A stretch of 64,000 bases of DNA, taken from the NCBI GenBank assembly GCA_963580285.1, contig OY757020.1, forward strand, positions 105,031,497-105,095,496, read 5' to 3'. Position numbers and translations under genes: made by a program. A model generated the notes under the pieces. That model ran no database searches, had not been told where the DNA came from, and saw only the letters and a list, made by a program, of their open reading frames with translations. Every line of letters begins with the position of its first letter. The stretch's first letter is position 1. The stretch is from Lucinisca nassula (lineage: Eukaryota; Mollusca; Bivalvia; Lucinida; Lucinidae). Positions 1 to 12,533 of this stretch are shown here, in pieces.

Positions 1-1012
1 TTCAGAATTTAGATCAAGTTGCTTTCAAACCTTGTTCACCCCCTAACACACAGTTTTGCTTTAACATTCATGAAGCTATGCAAGAATGTTTGCCCTCTAG
101 TTTGAATGCGGGTCATATCGGTTCAAAGTAGAAGTAAAACAAAGATCAGGAATCGATACAATTAACTGACTCCACCCATCAAAGACACCAAAGGGAAAGA
201 AATACAAACATTAAGCGACCAGACCATAACGGAAACCTAAACAAAGGAAGGCCATAAGGACAGTTACAAAAACTATATCACTGATCAAATTACTTTCAAA
301 TTTGGTCACTCGCTAGAGTCCACAATTTGCCTTCAATCCTCGTGGAACTGTACCAGAATGTCTGTCTTGGTGGTTCTTGGTGCTATCTTGTCTAAGATTG
401 AATGTGGGTATCACCGTGATGTGCAATCAAAACTTAGGCCACTAGGTCAAATTCTTTAAAGCCTTGTTCACCCGCTAGGGGCTACAGTGTTGCTTTAATC
501 TTAATGAAGCTATATCAGAATGTTTGTTACGATAATATCTTAGTCGCGAATATAAGTCATATCGGAAGACTAGGTCGCTAGGTTATATTTCTTTAAACCC
601 TTCTTAACCCTTTACTATGCCACAGTGTCATTCTGCGTGACATTAACCGAATGTCCGTCGTGATGATGTTTCAGTCCAGCTCGAATATTGACTAAGCGGA
701 GTAAACAACTAGGTCAAATGCCTTTAATTTATAGTGACCACAGATTTGCTTCACTCTTCGTGAAGTTTATCAGAATGTATGAAATCTCTTTCAGGTTCGA
801 GTATACAGTGTCGAGTCAAACACTAGACAACTTAGTCAAATGTGTTTATTGCCTTGTTCACTGTCTACAGATACAACTTATTTGCTTCCGTCTTAATGAA
901 ACATGACCAGAACGTTTGTCTTCATGATAACGCGATAGCTTTTGACCTGATAAAACCAAATTTGAAATTTGTCATATCGGGTCAAAATTAGGTCTTATAA
1001 TCTATCTGGGCA
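1..1012. repeat. Diverged ~150-170 bp tandem repeat
   Basis: The stretch repeats a loose unit built around 'aggtcaaat', 'ccttgttcaccc', 'ccacag', 'atgaagct', 'cagaatgtttg' and 'gtcatatcgg'. About five or six units are visible but strongly diverged. A Penelope fragment interrupts it at 127-267. Short open frames here follow the repeat and show no protein signature. I see no gene. Confidence 0.6.
127..267 (-). mobile_element. Penelope (Naiad) 3'-end fragment
   Basis: This matches the same terminal segment found at 17745-17887, 21896-22038, 53446-53590 and 55630-55770, beginning 'agtagaagtaaaac' and running through 'ccataaggacagttac'. Only about 140 bp is present and it lies inside the older tandem repeat. 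Its start coincides with the left boundary of other truncated copies, so that point is probably the true element end. Confidence 0.75.
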
Positions 1013-1027
1013 CACCAGAATCTGTTC

Positions 1028-1335
1028 TCGCCCCCGCCTATCGGGGCTTGAAGAAATAGATTACGCTGCACGGTGCTTCCACACAGAACTGAAACTGACC
1101 ACACATGAGTACTAGTAAACCGCTTAGAAGGACTTAGCCTGCGGAGGTAGAATGGTGAAAGTCAGACCGCCCAATGCATATAAGCTGTTTGGTTTCATTG
1201 GGCGACAGGGCTTGAGATGTCATTTCAACTCATTTCGAGTTAAAGTCCCACAAAATTGGAAGCAACGTCTCTAAAATGACCTAAATAGTGTTGTTGGGGA
1301 CGTTAAACCTCAATTCAAACAAAACAAAACCAGAG
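1028..1335 (+). mobile_element. SINE-like element, family B
   Basis: About 300 bp, shared with 48157-48459 and 52071-52366 and, in reverse, with 15935-16210. Shared landmarks are 'ggggcttgaagaaat', 'ggtttcattgggcgacaggg', 'gtcccacaaaattgg' and 'gacgttaaacctcaa', ending in an A-rich CAAA tail. I see no clear tRNA A/B boxes, so the promoter origin is not assigned. This copy is more diverged than the two with clean target-site duplications. Confidence 0.75.
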
Positions 1336-1635
1336 TCCCTCAATGACTCAGGTGAGTCATTAAGAACCATCTTGGTCTTCTTGTTCGTATATCTCTGTAT
1401 GGAGGGGCACTGTGTTAAACATGGCTTACGGCTCAATTAATTAACATCGGACTTTTAGTATTTCAGTTTGAAGATTATATTTGTGTCCATAAAAATACAT
1501 TTAAAAATTAGAAAAAAAACAACAACAAAAAAAACCCTGCACTTTCAACAATGCACGATTGGAAAATGTAATCGACACCAAAGAATGTTAAAATACATAA
1601 TTAATTTGTTTGGAGGTTTTGAACTGACAGTTTGT

Positions 1636-1790
1636 TTGTTTGATTGAAGGTTTAACGCCCCCGTCAACACTGTAAATGTCATTTTGGAGACGTTGCTCCC
1701 AATTTTGTGGAACTTTTACCCGACATTGAGATGAAATGACATCTCAAGCCTTGCTGCCCAATGATGACCTAGTAGCCAATGTAACGATTT
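1636..1790 (-). mobile_element. SINE family B, partial reverse copy
   Basis: The plus strand reads 'tttgtttgtttgattgaagg' and then the reverse complement of the family B 3' half (gacgttaaacc, acactg, tcccaca, catctcaagcc). The 5' half is missing after about 1790. Confidence 0.7.
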
Positions 1791-1859
1791 TTAGCATTTA
1801 AAAACAAACAAAAAAAAATGAATATAATGAATAGACCTAGATTTAGCCCTATTATACAA

Positions 1860-3768
1860 CAAGAGCTGTCGCGTGACAGCATAGCTCGCCTGTTTCCCGA
1901 CTTCAAGATATAAGGTAAAATTTATGAACCATGAAATATAGGTCACACTCACCTTGATATATTTGAGATCAATAATTAGGTCACATGGAACATATATTCC
2001 AGAGATTTCATTTCAGAATCAAATTGGGTCTGAATTATCAGGCAAAGTCCTTGAACCATGAAAATAGGTCACAAGGACCTAGCTATATTTCTATATCAAT
2101 CATCGGGTCACATGGAACTAATAATCCAGGTGAGACATTTCTCCATCAAATAGTATTCAACATAATAGGAAAAATCACTGAACCATGCAATATAGGACAC
2201 ACTGATATAATTCAAGCTCAATCATGGGGTCACATGGAATAAATAATCCAGGTATGACATTTCTCCATCAAATAGTGTTCAAGATAATAGGCAAAATCAC
2301 TGAACCATGAAATATAGGTCACACTGACCTGGATATATTTTATGGTCAATTATCGGGCCACATGGAACTAATAATCCAGGTATGACGTTTCTCTATCAAA
2401 TAGTATTGAAGATAATAGGCAAAATCACTGAACCATGAAATATAGGTCATACTGGCCTAGATATATTTTGAGGTCAATAATGGTGTCACATGCAACTAAT
2501 AACCCAGGTATAACATTTCCACATCAAATAGTATTCAAGATAATAGACAAAATCACTGGACCGAGAAATGTAGGTCACCATGACCTAGATATATTTTGCG
2601 GTCAATTATTGGGTCACATGGAACTTATAATCCAGGTATGACATTTCTCCATCAAATAGTATTTGAGATAATAGGCAAAATCGCTGAACCATGAAATATA
2701 GGTCACAGTAACCTAGATATATTTTGAGGTCAATAATGGGGTCACATGCAACTAATAACCCAGGTATAACATTTCTCCTTCAAATAGTATTCAAGATAAT
2801 AGACAAACTCACTGGACCGTGAAATGTAGGTCACCATGACCTAGATATATTATGCGGTCAATCATGGAGTCATATGGAACAAATATCCCAGGTATGACAT
2901 TTCTCCAACAAATAGACTTCAAGATATAAGGCAAAATCACTGGACCGTGAAATGTAGGTCACCATGACCTAGATTTATTTTGCGGTCAATTATTGGGTCA
3001 CATGGAACTAATAATCCAGGTATGACATTTCTCCATCAAATAGTATTTGAGATAATAGGCAAAATCGCTGAACCATGAAATATAGGTCACAGTGACCTAG
3101 ATATATTGTGAGGTCAATCGTGGAGTCATATGGAACAAATATCCCAGGTATGACATTTCTCCAACTAATAGACTTCAAGATATAAGGCAAAATCACTGGA
3201 CCGTGAAATGTAGGTCATCATGACCTTCACCCTTTTACACTTGAACCAATGTCACTTGATTGGCTGATGTATAACCAATTGTGTCTATAACTTGTTAGTA
3301 TAATAGAAAGGTATACAACAAATTACAAAGGTGTCCTGGATTTTGACACCTAGTCCCACCCCATCCCCACTCCCAGGCATGAACCCAGGGGTGTGTTGTC
3401 TTTGAATCTCAGAAGACACTCCCAGGTATCGAAGTTGTAAATATGAATGCTTTGTGATGAGTGACTGTTAAGATATAAGCATTTCTAAAACTTTAACACA
3501 GAATTACAAAGGTGTTCTAGATTTTGACCCCTAGCCCCACCCCGGGGCATGAACCCAGGGGTCTGTTATCTTTGAACATCAGAGGACCCTCCCAGGTACT
3601 TAAGTTCCAAATATGAGTGGTCTGTGATGAGTGACTGTTGAGATAAATGCATTTGAAAAACTTTAACGCAGTGTGACGGGAACGCAAACGCAAACGCAAA
3701 CGCACACGCGCACGCCATCCGAGGTGACAACAATAGCTCTCCTTGTACTTCGTACAGGCGAGCTAAAA
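1860..3768. mobile_element. Composite element with ~128-bp minisatellite and inverted ends
   Basis: The core holds about ten units of roughly 128 bp. The landmark 'ccaggtatgacatttctcc' recurs near 2118, 2247, 2376, 2504, 2632, 2760, 2889, 3016 and 3145. An exact 12-bp inverted repeat, TAGCTCGCCTGT at 1882-1893 and ACAGGCGAGCTA at 3754-3765, frames the core. The left end also folds as GCTGTC/GACAGC and the right end as TGTAC/GTACA. This layout resembles non-autonomous Helentron-type elements of bivalves. That classification is inferred. The open frames inside are repeat by-products. Confidence 0.6.
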
Positions 3769-4171
3769 ATATATTTCTTCAGATTTACATGCTGCAGCTC
3801 GCTGTAACACGTTAATGCCGCACTCGTCAGCTGGCAGAAATAGGAAAATGTTCTGTATATATTGGGCTTTAGGGATAATGAGATGCGTGGGAAGCAAACA
3901 CTCTACTAGTTAGTAGCATAGACGGGTGTCCGATAAGAGAAAATGTTACTTTGACACTTTGCAGAATAAGTCCATTGTCAATGATGGTGGTCGACAGGTG
4001 GATTTTACGTAGGTTGTGGGGAAAAGAGTATGAAGACATACAACAACCGAACCTGCTTCCCGGCACTGGCTTGTGCCTATGAAAAGGTAATTGTAGATGT
4101 TCCTTATAGAACTGTTTGCATACTCTTAAAGCCACTTCCTTAGAACTAGAAGTTGTTCATTGTCGTTTTTT

Positions 4172-5695
4172 AGCCTACCTGTCACGTAGGGACAAGGTGA
4201 GCTTTTGGGATCACATTACGTCCGCCATCCGCCATGCGTCTGTGCGTCTGTAAACAATTTCTAGAAACGATATCTTCTAAACCACTGATCAGATTTTGAC
4301 ATAATGTCACAGGAATGATCCTTTGATGGTCCCCTTTCACAGTTGTTCAAACGGTTCCGGTCCGTGGCACATCAAGGTGACAGGAGCCAATAATAGATTT
4401 TTTTTCCTGAACCATAAATACTTCTACCCTGAAATCGCAATGCCCAGGTCTGTGGTAATTGCTTTGAACCTTTATCTAGTGGACCTTAACCACGATTGTT
4501 TAAATTATAGCCCTGGGGCCAAACATCACACCGCCCCTGGACCCACCTGTTTTAAATAGACTTACAGGGGTAACCTTTAAACATCTTGACTGAAACAAGA
4601 AGGCCCAGGTCTTTGACATTTGACATGCAGTTTCAAGTAGAGCCTGGGGCCAAAAATGGCCCACCAGTTTTACATAGACTAAGATTGGGAAGAGGTTTAA
4701 AAATCCCCTTGTCTAAAGCAAGAAGGCCCAAGTCATTGATATTTAGTTTGAAGATTCATCTTGTGGCCCGCTGCTAAGATTGTTCAAATAAAAGCACTGG
4801 TGCCAATCTCCGCCTTGTGCAGTAGAAACTTACCCTCAATGTGTGCCCAGATAGTGAAATGCATCAGCTGTGTATAACTTATATGGGAACCACCGACTCA
4901 TAAGTCTAGCTTCTGATTCCAGCCCTTCTCCAAGCCACGCCCGGTTGTCACCATGAGGCATTGTTAGCATAAGCACTTCATCTTTCCATGGCGTATTAGG
5001 ATCTGACCCTCAATGTCCACAAGGTGCCTAGACATTGGCATACATGTAAGCTCTGTATTGCTAAAGGGAATGTCATAAGTCTAGCTTCTGATGCTAACTC
5101 TGTTAGTCCCGCCCCTACCCCACCCAACCCCAACCCTTGTCACCATGTGACATTGTAAGTAAGACTGAGCCAGTTCGTCGCCTTCTGGTGCATTAGAATC
5201 TGACTCTGATTGTCCAAATGGTTCCAGATAGAGACATTCAAGTCAGATCTGTGTTAACAAAGCGAACCACCGCCTCATCTTATGCCAATCCCCGACCCTC
5301 CCACCCCGCCTTTGTCACCACGGGCATTGTCAGTTACACTGGGCAACTGTCGGCTCTGCATTGTCGAAGGAAACTTTTGAAAGCCTTCATCCCCTGAAAG
5401 AAAACAATTAAGAAGGCATGTTACATAGATGACCCTCAGGCAAAATGTCAAAATTGATTCCCTCCACTGAACGTGATTGCCACAAAAACTAAAAAAAAAA
5501 AAAAAAAACTTTTAAAATGACTTCTACTCCTGAAGAGGTAAACTGATTTTGAAATAATTTCACAGAAATGCTGCTTGGGTCACTGTCAAATAAAAAGGCT
5601 CAAACCGCTCACTCCATCTTATGTTACCTACCATGTTTCTGTACAGAAAGGATCAGGTGAACGATCCAGGGCCATTTTGGCCCTCTTGCAATGTC
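4172..5695. mobile_element. Composite repeat element with diverged internal units
   Basis: It begins near 'cctacctgtcacgtagggac' and ends at 'aggtgaacgatccagggcc' plus 'attttggccctcttg', where AGGGCCA/TGGCCCT forms a hairpin just before CTCTTG. Inside are diverged units of about 150 bp with 'aagaaggcccaggtc' and 'agcctggggccaaa'. No coding signature is seen. Confidence 0.5.
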
Positions 5696-6051
5696 TTGTT
5701 TTCAACAATGTCAGTTAGGCCGACCAGATAACGTCACGGCTATTTCATTGAACTTTGCTTACTGCTGGTACCCAACTTTGATTCAACGTAATAACAAAGT
5801 TCGTAACGTAGGTTTCACGTTGATTCAGCACTGAATCAACTTATTGCTGGAAGCTGTTTCTCAGTTGACTGACTGTGATTTTTATCTCACCAGAGCCAAA
5901 TGATCCGGGGGAGCTTATAGGATATGCAGTTGTCCGTTGTCGTCATATGTCGTATATCTGGTGTCGTCTGGCGTCAACACTCTCATGAAACCACTGAGCC
6001 GATTGGGCCCAAATTTCATCTGTAGCAGCCCTCGGCTGGGTGAGTGTAATT
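5696..6051. other. Non-coding; part of a further composite repeat
   Basis: Around 5700-5880 there is a short palindromic low-complexity stretch of 'acgtt/aacgt' and 'ttgattcaac' motifs, like small MITE-type repeats. From 5889 ('ctcaccagagcc') the sequence looks like the left end of another composite element. No gene is supported. Confidence 0.35.
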
Positions 6052-7128
6052 GCACGACCCGCAGAAAAAGCGACCGACTGAAGTCGGTTGATTTTCTAAG
6101 AGTGCCCTAAAATCACCGTGTCATTCTGTCATTCTGTCAGCCTGTCCGTCCGTAACCCGTTTGTGAATATTGGTGATAGTGACTTAACCGCTTGGAATAT
6201 ATAAACAATTTTTGGCATACTGATAGATATCAATGAGATCTAACCAATGAAATTGCGAAATATTACATTCCATGTAGTATAGCCTCGCCGAGGCGAAAAA
6301 TGTGCAAATTTTCGAACTGCTTCTTCTCGGAAACCGTTGGGCCGATTGAAGTCAAATTTCATATGGAGCCTCTATGGGATGGGGGAAACCAAAATTTGCT
6401 CATTGGGTCCAGGTCACATGACCAAAATGGCCGCCAAACCATATATGGTCTGTCTGTCTGTCCGTCCGTAACCCGTTTGAGAAAATTGGTGATAGTGACT
6501 TAATCGCTTGGAATATTTAAACAATTTTTGGCATACTGATAGATATCAATGAGATCTAACCAATGAACTTGAGAAATATAACATTCCATTTAGTATAGCC
6601 TCGCCGAGGCGAAAACTGTGAAAATTTTCGAACTGCTTCTCCTCGGAAACCGTTGGGCCGATTGAAGTCAAATTTTATATTGATCCTCTATGGGATCGGG
6701 AAAACCGAAAATTGCTCAAGGGGTCCAGGTCACATGACCAAAATGGCCGCCAAGCCATATACGGTAAAAACACTTCAAAAACAGTCTTTTCCAGAACCAC
6801 TGGGCAGATTTCCACGAAACTTGATAAATAGCATCTGGGACGTAGGCCCATCATCAATTGCTAAAATGGTGACCCTGGGTTGACTTTGACCTTCTTTGTG
6901 CCTAAGTCAAACTTTGACACATATGCTTTTGTATTGGAAAAGTGAGAATGCATTTTATTCTGCAAACGATTCAGAACACAGTACTTAAGTATAAGATACA
7001 TTTTTTCTCCCTACGATAAGGCGCATTTATTGGGGGAACCGTTTTAGGTCCAGGTCACATGACCAAAATGGCCGCCATACCCATATATGGTAACACTCAT
7101 AAAGCTAAAAGCATCCGGCGGGTCGTGC
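6052..7128. mobile_element. Composite element with 11-bp inverted ends and direct repeats
   Basis: Exact 11-bp inverted repeats GCACGACCCGC (6052-6062) and GCGGGTCGTGC (7118-7128) bound it. The interior repeats 'gtccgtccgtaacccgtttg' (about 6143 and 6458), 'cctcgccgaggcgaaaa' (about 6283 and 6600), and 'ccaggtcacatgaccaaaat' (about 6409, 6725 and 7050). Units are about 315 bp. The open frames overlap these repeats and are not genes. Confidence 0.55.
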
Positions 7129-7149
7129 ACTTCAGCTGAAACACTGGTT

Positions 7150-9341
7150 TTTGTATGAAAATCAGCTGTATAAGTTTCCAAAGACTTATAATGGGGAACA
7201 TTAAAAAATGTCATTTACTGACAAGCGTCTGCAGATATTTTGACAAAACTTTCATAGAAATGTCCCTTTGGCAATATTCTATCTGTCATATGATTTAAGG
7301 CCTACTGCTCATATTTATTGGTTGCCATGAAAACCAAAATGCCAAAAAAAAAAAAAAAACAATAAGAAAAAATAAACAAAATCACCTCCTCAGAAACCAT
7401 ATTCTTTTTGAGGCTGAGACTTCGTGCAGATATCATCTTATTAGCCTTTGCAGGTTTTGTGTTTTTTTTTAATTAAATTCGGTTCTTTAGTTCGGTTGCT
7501 ATGACATCTTAAGATTTTCCATAGACATACAATTGGAAAACTTGAAAAATGGTACTTTCTGCCGAGCCTTTGCGGATATTTTGATAAAACTTTCACAGAA
7601 ATGTTCCTTTAGCAATCTTCTACCTTTTATGATAAACGGCTTATTAGTTTGAATGCTATGGCAACTCGTAGTGTCCATAGAATTATAATTAGGAAAATTG
7701 CAAAAATGGCATATACTGCCAATTCATTGCAGATATTTTGACAAAACATTTATAGCAAGTTCCTTGAAGCAATATGTTTTTGTGCAACTGCTGGTTTTGC
7801 AATGGGGGTTCAAAATTCAAAACCACTGACCCAAAACGTCCCCTTGGGACATGCAAAAATCCGCCAAAATTTTGTTTCGAAGCCCCTCCCCCCCCCCCAA
7901 AAAAAAAGGCGTGACAGGGCCATGACCCAGCTCCATCACATTATAAAAGGCCAAAGCATCAATCAGAAACCTTTAAGATCCCTACCTCTAAACTATATAC
8001 ATTGCCTTACATATTCTTGCCCCTAATGATAAGATGCATACAAGCACGCCACTCGGGGGCACCGAGGGTGCCCCGGCCTACCGCTCCCCCCCCCCCCCCC
8101 CCCACCTCCACACACACACACTGACTACAATAAAGACCTCATATCTCAAAACCCATTCAAATTCCCACCCCTAGAACTTTATAAACTCGTGTTTGTTATT
8201 GAAAGAGACATTCAGTGACACCAATCTGGGCGTCCCCCACCCCGGGATGCACTGGGGTCATGCCTCATCCCTCTTCTGAGAAACTCTTCAGACCCTCACC
8301 CCTAAACCTTATAATATCATGTTACTAATGATAAGATGCATTCAGTGACACCAACCTTCAGGTCCCCTTGGGTGACTCTGACGATGCCCAAACCTCTACT
8401 TCTTAAAATGGCATGTATCTCAGAAACCGTTCAATTCCCAACCCCTAAACCATAATATATTCATGTTCATAATAACAAGACTAATTCTGTCACACCAACC
8501 TTGTGGTCTTCCGGATTGTTCTGTAGCAATGCGCCACCCTTCCAGTTCATAAAAGGCCATATATCTCAGAAACAATTTAGATCCCAATCTTCGATCTTTT
8601 TTTGTTTTTGGGTGGGGGTGGGGTTGGGTTTTATGGCCCTTTAAAGATTATTCAACTTATATCGAGCCGATTGTTTATCAAATGTGGACGAAAACCGGAG
8701 TACCTGGAGAAAAACTACCTTCCGTTGCAGAAGTTGGCGTCTCACATGTGAGCCGAGCAAGGTTCGAACCACAATGGTGAGAGACCTAATGGTTAAAAGG
8801 CAGAGCTCTTACGCACTAGGCCACGGATGCTCGTCAGCCCTTAATCATATCCTTGTTCCTCATGATAAGACGCATTCCGGCGGACAAACTTGAGGGTCCC
8901 CGCGGGTCCACAGGAGCTATTCATCACCCCTTCGCTTCATTAAAAGGCCTCATACCTCCAGAACCATCAAGGTTCCCACACCTGAACCATATATATTCTT
9001 TGTCCTAATGTTAAGACCTATTCAGTGAAAAAATATTGAGTCCCGAGTTCCACCGAGCCATGTCCAAACCCCTCCACTGCTAAAATGGCCTAATGTCTCA
9101 GGAATCATACATATCCCCGCCACTGAACCATATAATGGCAAATCCATTAATAAGGGCTCCCTTGGGTCCATCCACAACCCTTCCACTTCATAAAACGCCT
9201 ACTATTTCAGATATGAAGTCCACTTTGGTGGTCATTTGAGTTTGGGGGTTCGTTTTGGGGACTTAATAATCGGTCGGTAGCTGCTAATGTACCGTGCCCA
9301 CCTAAGCTGTGGTGAGTATTGTGGCACATGGGCCTCTTGTT
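7150..9341. repeat. Diverged minisatellite array(s)
   Basis: From 7200 to 7760 there are three or four units with 'gcagatattttgacaaaac' and 'tttcatagaaatg'. From 7800 to 9200 there are units with 'tctcagaaaccattcaaat', 'cccctaaacc' and 'gataagatgcattcagtg'. It ends at 'catgggcctcttgttt', the same type of end as 5695 and 12533. A poly-C run lies at about 8088-8103. A SINE interrupts it at 8600-8845. Confidence 0.5.
8600..8845 (-). mobile_element. tRNA-derived SINE (family T1)
   Basis: The reverse strand carries a tRNA-like head with a B-box-like 'ggttcgaacc' segment, then the T1 body (ggaaggt, ctccaggtactccgg, cgatcggctc-like) ending near a run of pyrimidines. Related copies are at 16292-16449, 28655-28835 and 41679-41908. 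This copy is diverged. Confidence 0.7.
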
Positions 9342-9806
9342 TTAATTCATTCCACCTTTTACATAATATAAGAAGTGCATCAGTCATACTTAGTACATAC
9401 TTACATCTACTAGCACAGGCATGTCAATATGAATGCTTCACACAGATTTGGTTAACGTACCACAAGTCATCCTTATTCTATTTACATATATTTCATGTCT
9501 GATTGACAATGCAAAAACGATGCATCGCTTCATTTCTGACGCGCTGCTACAACAACAGCTATGAAACAATAACTGGTATGATTCTCCATTTTAAAGATTA
9601 CGACAACTTTACACCAATCACATTGTCAGCACAATACTATACTAAAGAGAAATTAATTTTCTTTTACAGCTGATCATGAAAGTATGAACGCTGTGGGTCG
9701 CCTGCAAAGTAAATGAACCCCGAAGGGGTTCAAGTGAAATTAGCTAGCCACCCACTGTCGTGCATACTATCATGAACAGCATAAAAATAAGTTTATTTCT
9801 TATTAG

Positions 9807-12533
9807 CTCACCTGAGCCGAATGCTCATGTGAGGTAATAGTACTCCAATGCTCCGTTGTCCGTCGTCCGTTCACATTTTCAATTAAGTATATCTTCAAAG
9901 CCAGTGGGCCAATCATGATTAAATTCCACACGAAGCATTGCCAGGTAGGTGGAAAGAACGCCTATTGTTTGGGGGCAGATCAGATGGAAACTCTTGTTGC
10001 CATGGCAACATATAACTCACATAGACTCACAATGGGAAAAAACTTACAAAATGTTTCTTTGAAACCACAAGGCCCAAAGCTTAGATATTTAGTGTGTGGC
10101 AACGTCAAGTGGTCCCTTACATTAGTACTGCCAATCATTCCCCAGGGATCTAATTTGACAACGCCCTAGGACTCCTTAGCTTCCACAGACTTACACCAGG
10201 GAACAGGGCTTCAAAAATATTCTTCTCCGAAAGCATAAAGCTCATAGCTTAGATATTTAGTATGTAGCAACGTAATATGGTCCCCTACATAAATCCTGCA
10301 AATAATGCCTAGGGGTACAAATTAGCCACGCCCAGGGGATCATAAGCTCCCATTGACTTACCAAGGGAACAACTTAAAAAATCTTCTTCTCTGAAACCAC
10401 AAGGCACAGAGCTTAAATGTTTACTATGTAGAAATGTCAAGTGGTCCCCTACATTAATCCTGCCAATCATGCCCCTGGGGTCTAAATTGGCCAGGCCCCG
10501 GGGCTCCGTAGCTTCCAAAAACTTATAATGGAAAAAAGGCTTCAAAAATCTTCTTCTCCGAAACCATATAGCCCATAACTAAGATATTAAGTAGGTTGCA
10601 AAGTAATACGGTCCCCTACATAAATCCTGCCAATCATGTCCCTGGGGTCTAAATTGGCCAGGTCCCGGGGCTCCTTAGTTTCCATAGACTTCTGATGGAA
10701 AAAAAGCTTCAGAAATCTTCTTCTCCGAAACCATAAGGCCCATAGCTAAGATATTTAGTAAATAGTTTAGATGCAAAGTAATACGGTCCCCTACATAAAT
10801 CCTGCCAATCGTATCCCTTGGGTCAGGATTTTCCACGCCCCGGGACTCATGGAAAAATTGGAAAACAACTTGAAAATCTTCTTTTCTGAAACAACAAGGC
10901 CCAAATCTTAGATATTTTGTATGTAGCAATGTCAAGTGGTCCCCTACATAAATCCTGTCAGTCATGCCCCTGGGTCCAAATTGGCCACACCCCGGGGCAC
11001 CTTAGCTCCCATAGACTTATGATAAAGAAAAAGCTTAAAAAACTTCTCTGAAACCATAAAGCCTATAGCTTAGATGTTTAGTATGTACCAGCGTGAAACG
11101 GTCACCTACATAAATCCTGCAAACCTTGCCTCTGGAGTCAAAATTTTCCACTCCCTGGAGTTCATAAGATCCGTAGATAAACAATGGGAAACACTTAAAA
11201 AATCTTCTTCAAAAGGCCCAAAGCTTGGATATTTAGTACGTAGCAGCGTCAAATGGTCCCCTACACAAATCCTGCCAATCATGCCCCTAGTGTCCAAATT
11301 AGCCAGGCCCCGGGGCTCCTTAGCTCCCTGTACTTATAAAAACGCCATATAAAACTTCTTTTCTGAAACCATTACATTAAGCCCATAGCTTAGATTTATT
11401 ACGTACTAACGTGAAATGGTCACCTTCATAAATCTTGCCAACCATGCCTCTGTGGTCAGAATCGGCCACGCCCCTGGGCTCATTAGCTCCCATAGACTAA
11501 TAATGGATAAAAACTTTAAAAATCTTCTTCTCTGAATCCGAAATGCCCAAACCTTAGATATTTAGTATGTAGTAACGTAAAATGGTCCCCAACATAAATC
11601 CTGCCAATCAGGCCCCTGGGGGTCCAAATTAACTCACAGCGGGGCGCCTTAGCTACCATAGACTTATAATGAAAAAAAAAATGTTAAAAAAATGGTCTTC
11701 TCTGAAACCATAAAGCCCATAGCTTAGATATTTTGTATGATGCAACGTAAAATGACCATCTACATAAATCCTGTCAACCTTGCAGCAGGGGTCAAAATTA
11801 GCTCCTATAGACTTATAATGGAAAAAAAAAACTTTAAAAAAATCTTCTCTGAAACCATTCGTCTCTGAGCCTTGATGTTTCATATGTAACAATGCTATGT
11901 GTTGTCCTATAAAAACACTGCCAAGTTTGTAACTACAAGACTATAATAAAAAAGCAAATAAATTTTGATCTTTTTTTCTGAAACCATAAGGCCCAGACCT
12001 TAGATATTCAGTATGTAAAAACATTGAGTGGTCACCTACATTAATCCTACAAACCAGGCCCCTAGGGTCGAAATTGACTAAACCATGGGGCCTTTTAACT
12101 CCTACTGAGGCCTCTGTGGTGAAATGGTTATGCTACACGCCTGATAAACCAGGGATCACAGGATAGACCGCAGGCTTCTCGAAACTTCCAGATGAGTCTT
12201 TAAACTGAGGTCCTGTTTCTGTTTCACCTTAGCTGTTGGTGGAACGTAAAACTAAAACACACTCAGTCAATAGCTCCTGTGGACTAATAATACAAAAAAA
12301 ACTTAAGAAATCTCCTGAGAGATTAGACATTTAGTATTGTTACAACATCAATCGGTCACCAGCAATGGCTATGGTGTCTAAATTGGCCCTATCCGTTGGC
12401 TCATTATCTCCCACTGATTTATATATGGAAGAACTTCAAATAAAATGTTCTGCTCTGAAACCATGAGGCAAACAGCTTACTAAAATGTTCCTCATGTGAG
12501 CGGTAAGGCTCATTGAGCCTCTTGTATTTATGT
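9807..12533. mobile_element. Composite element with ~165-bp minisatellite
   Basis: The left end is 'agctcacctgagccgaat' followed by 'gctcatgtgagg'. The right end is 'catgtgagcggtaaggctc' with the hairpin GGCTCA/TGAGCC and then CTCTTGT. The interior has about 13 units of 150-170 bp, with 'ctacataaatcctgcc' recurring near 10287, 10449, 10617, 10791, 10945, 11107, 11262, 11426, 11592 and 11760. Units near 10400-10900 are the best preserved. Both-strand open frames are repeat shadows. Confidence 0.6.
12097..12255 (+). mobile_element. tRNA-derived SINE (family T2)
   Basis: The head 'ggcctctgtggtgaaatggt' resembles a tRNA D-arm/A box. 'ccagggatcacaggat' sits at the B-box position but has decayed. 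The tail contains 'gctgttggtggaacgtaaaa'. A reverse relative is at 14105-14262. It sits within the composite element 9807-12533. Confidence 0.6.

Noticed and set aside
688..906. 72-codon plus-strand open frame
   Set aside because: It lies in a diverged tandem repeat and follows its periodicity. No domain or start context.
3670..3706. Short (CGCAAA)n run as a CRISPR-like or satellite array
   Set aside because: A 6-bp microsatellite inside a composite element. There are no spacers.
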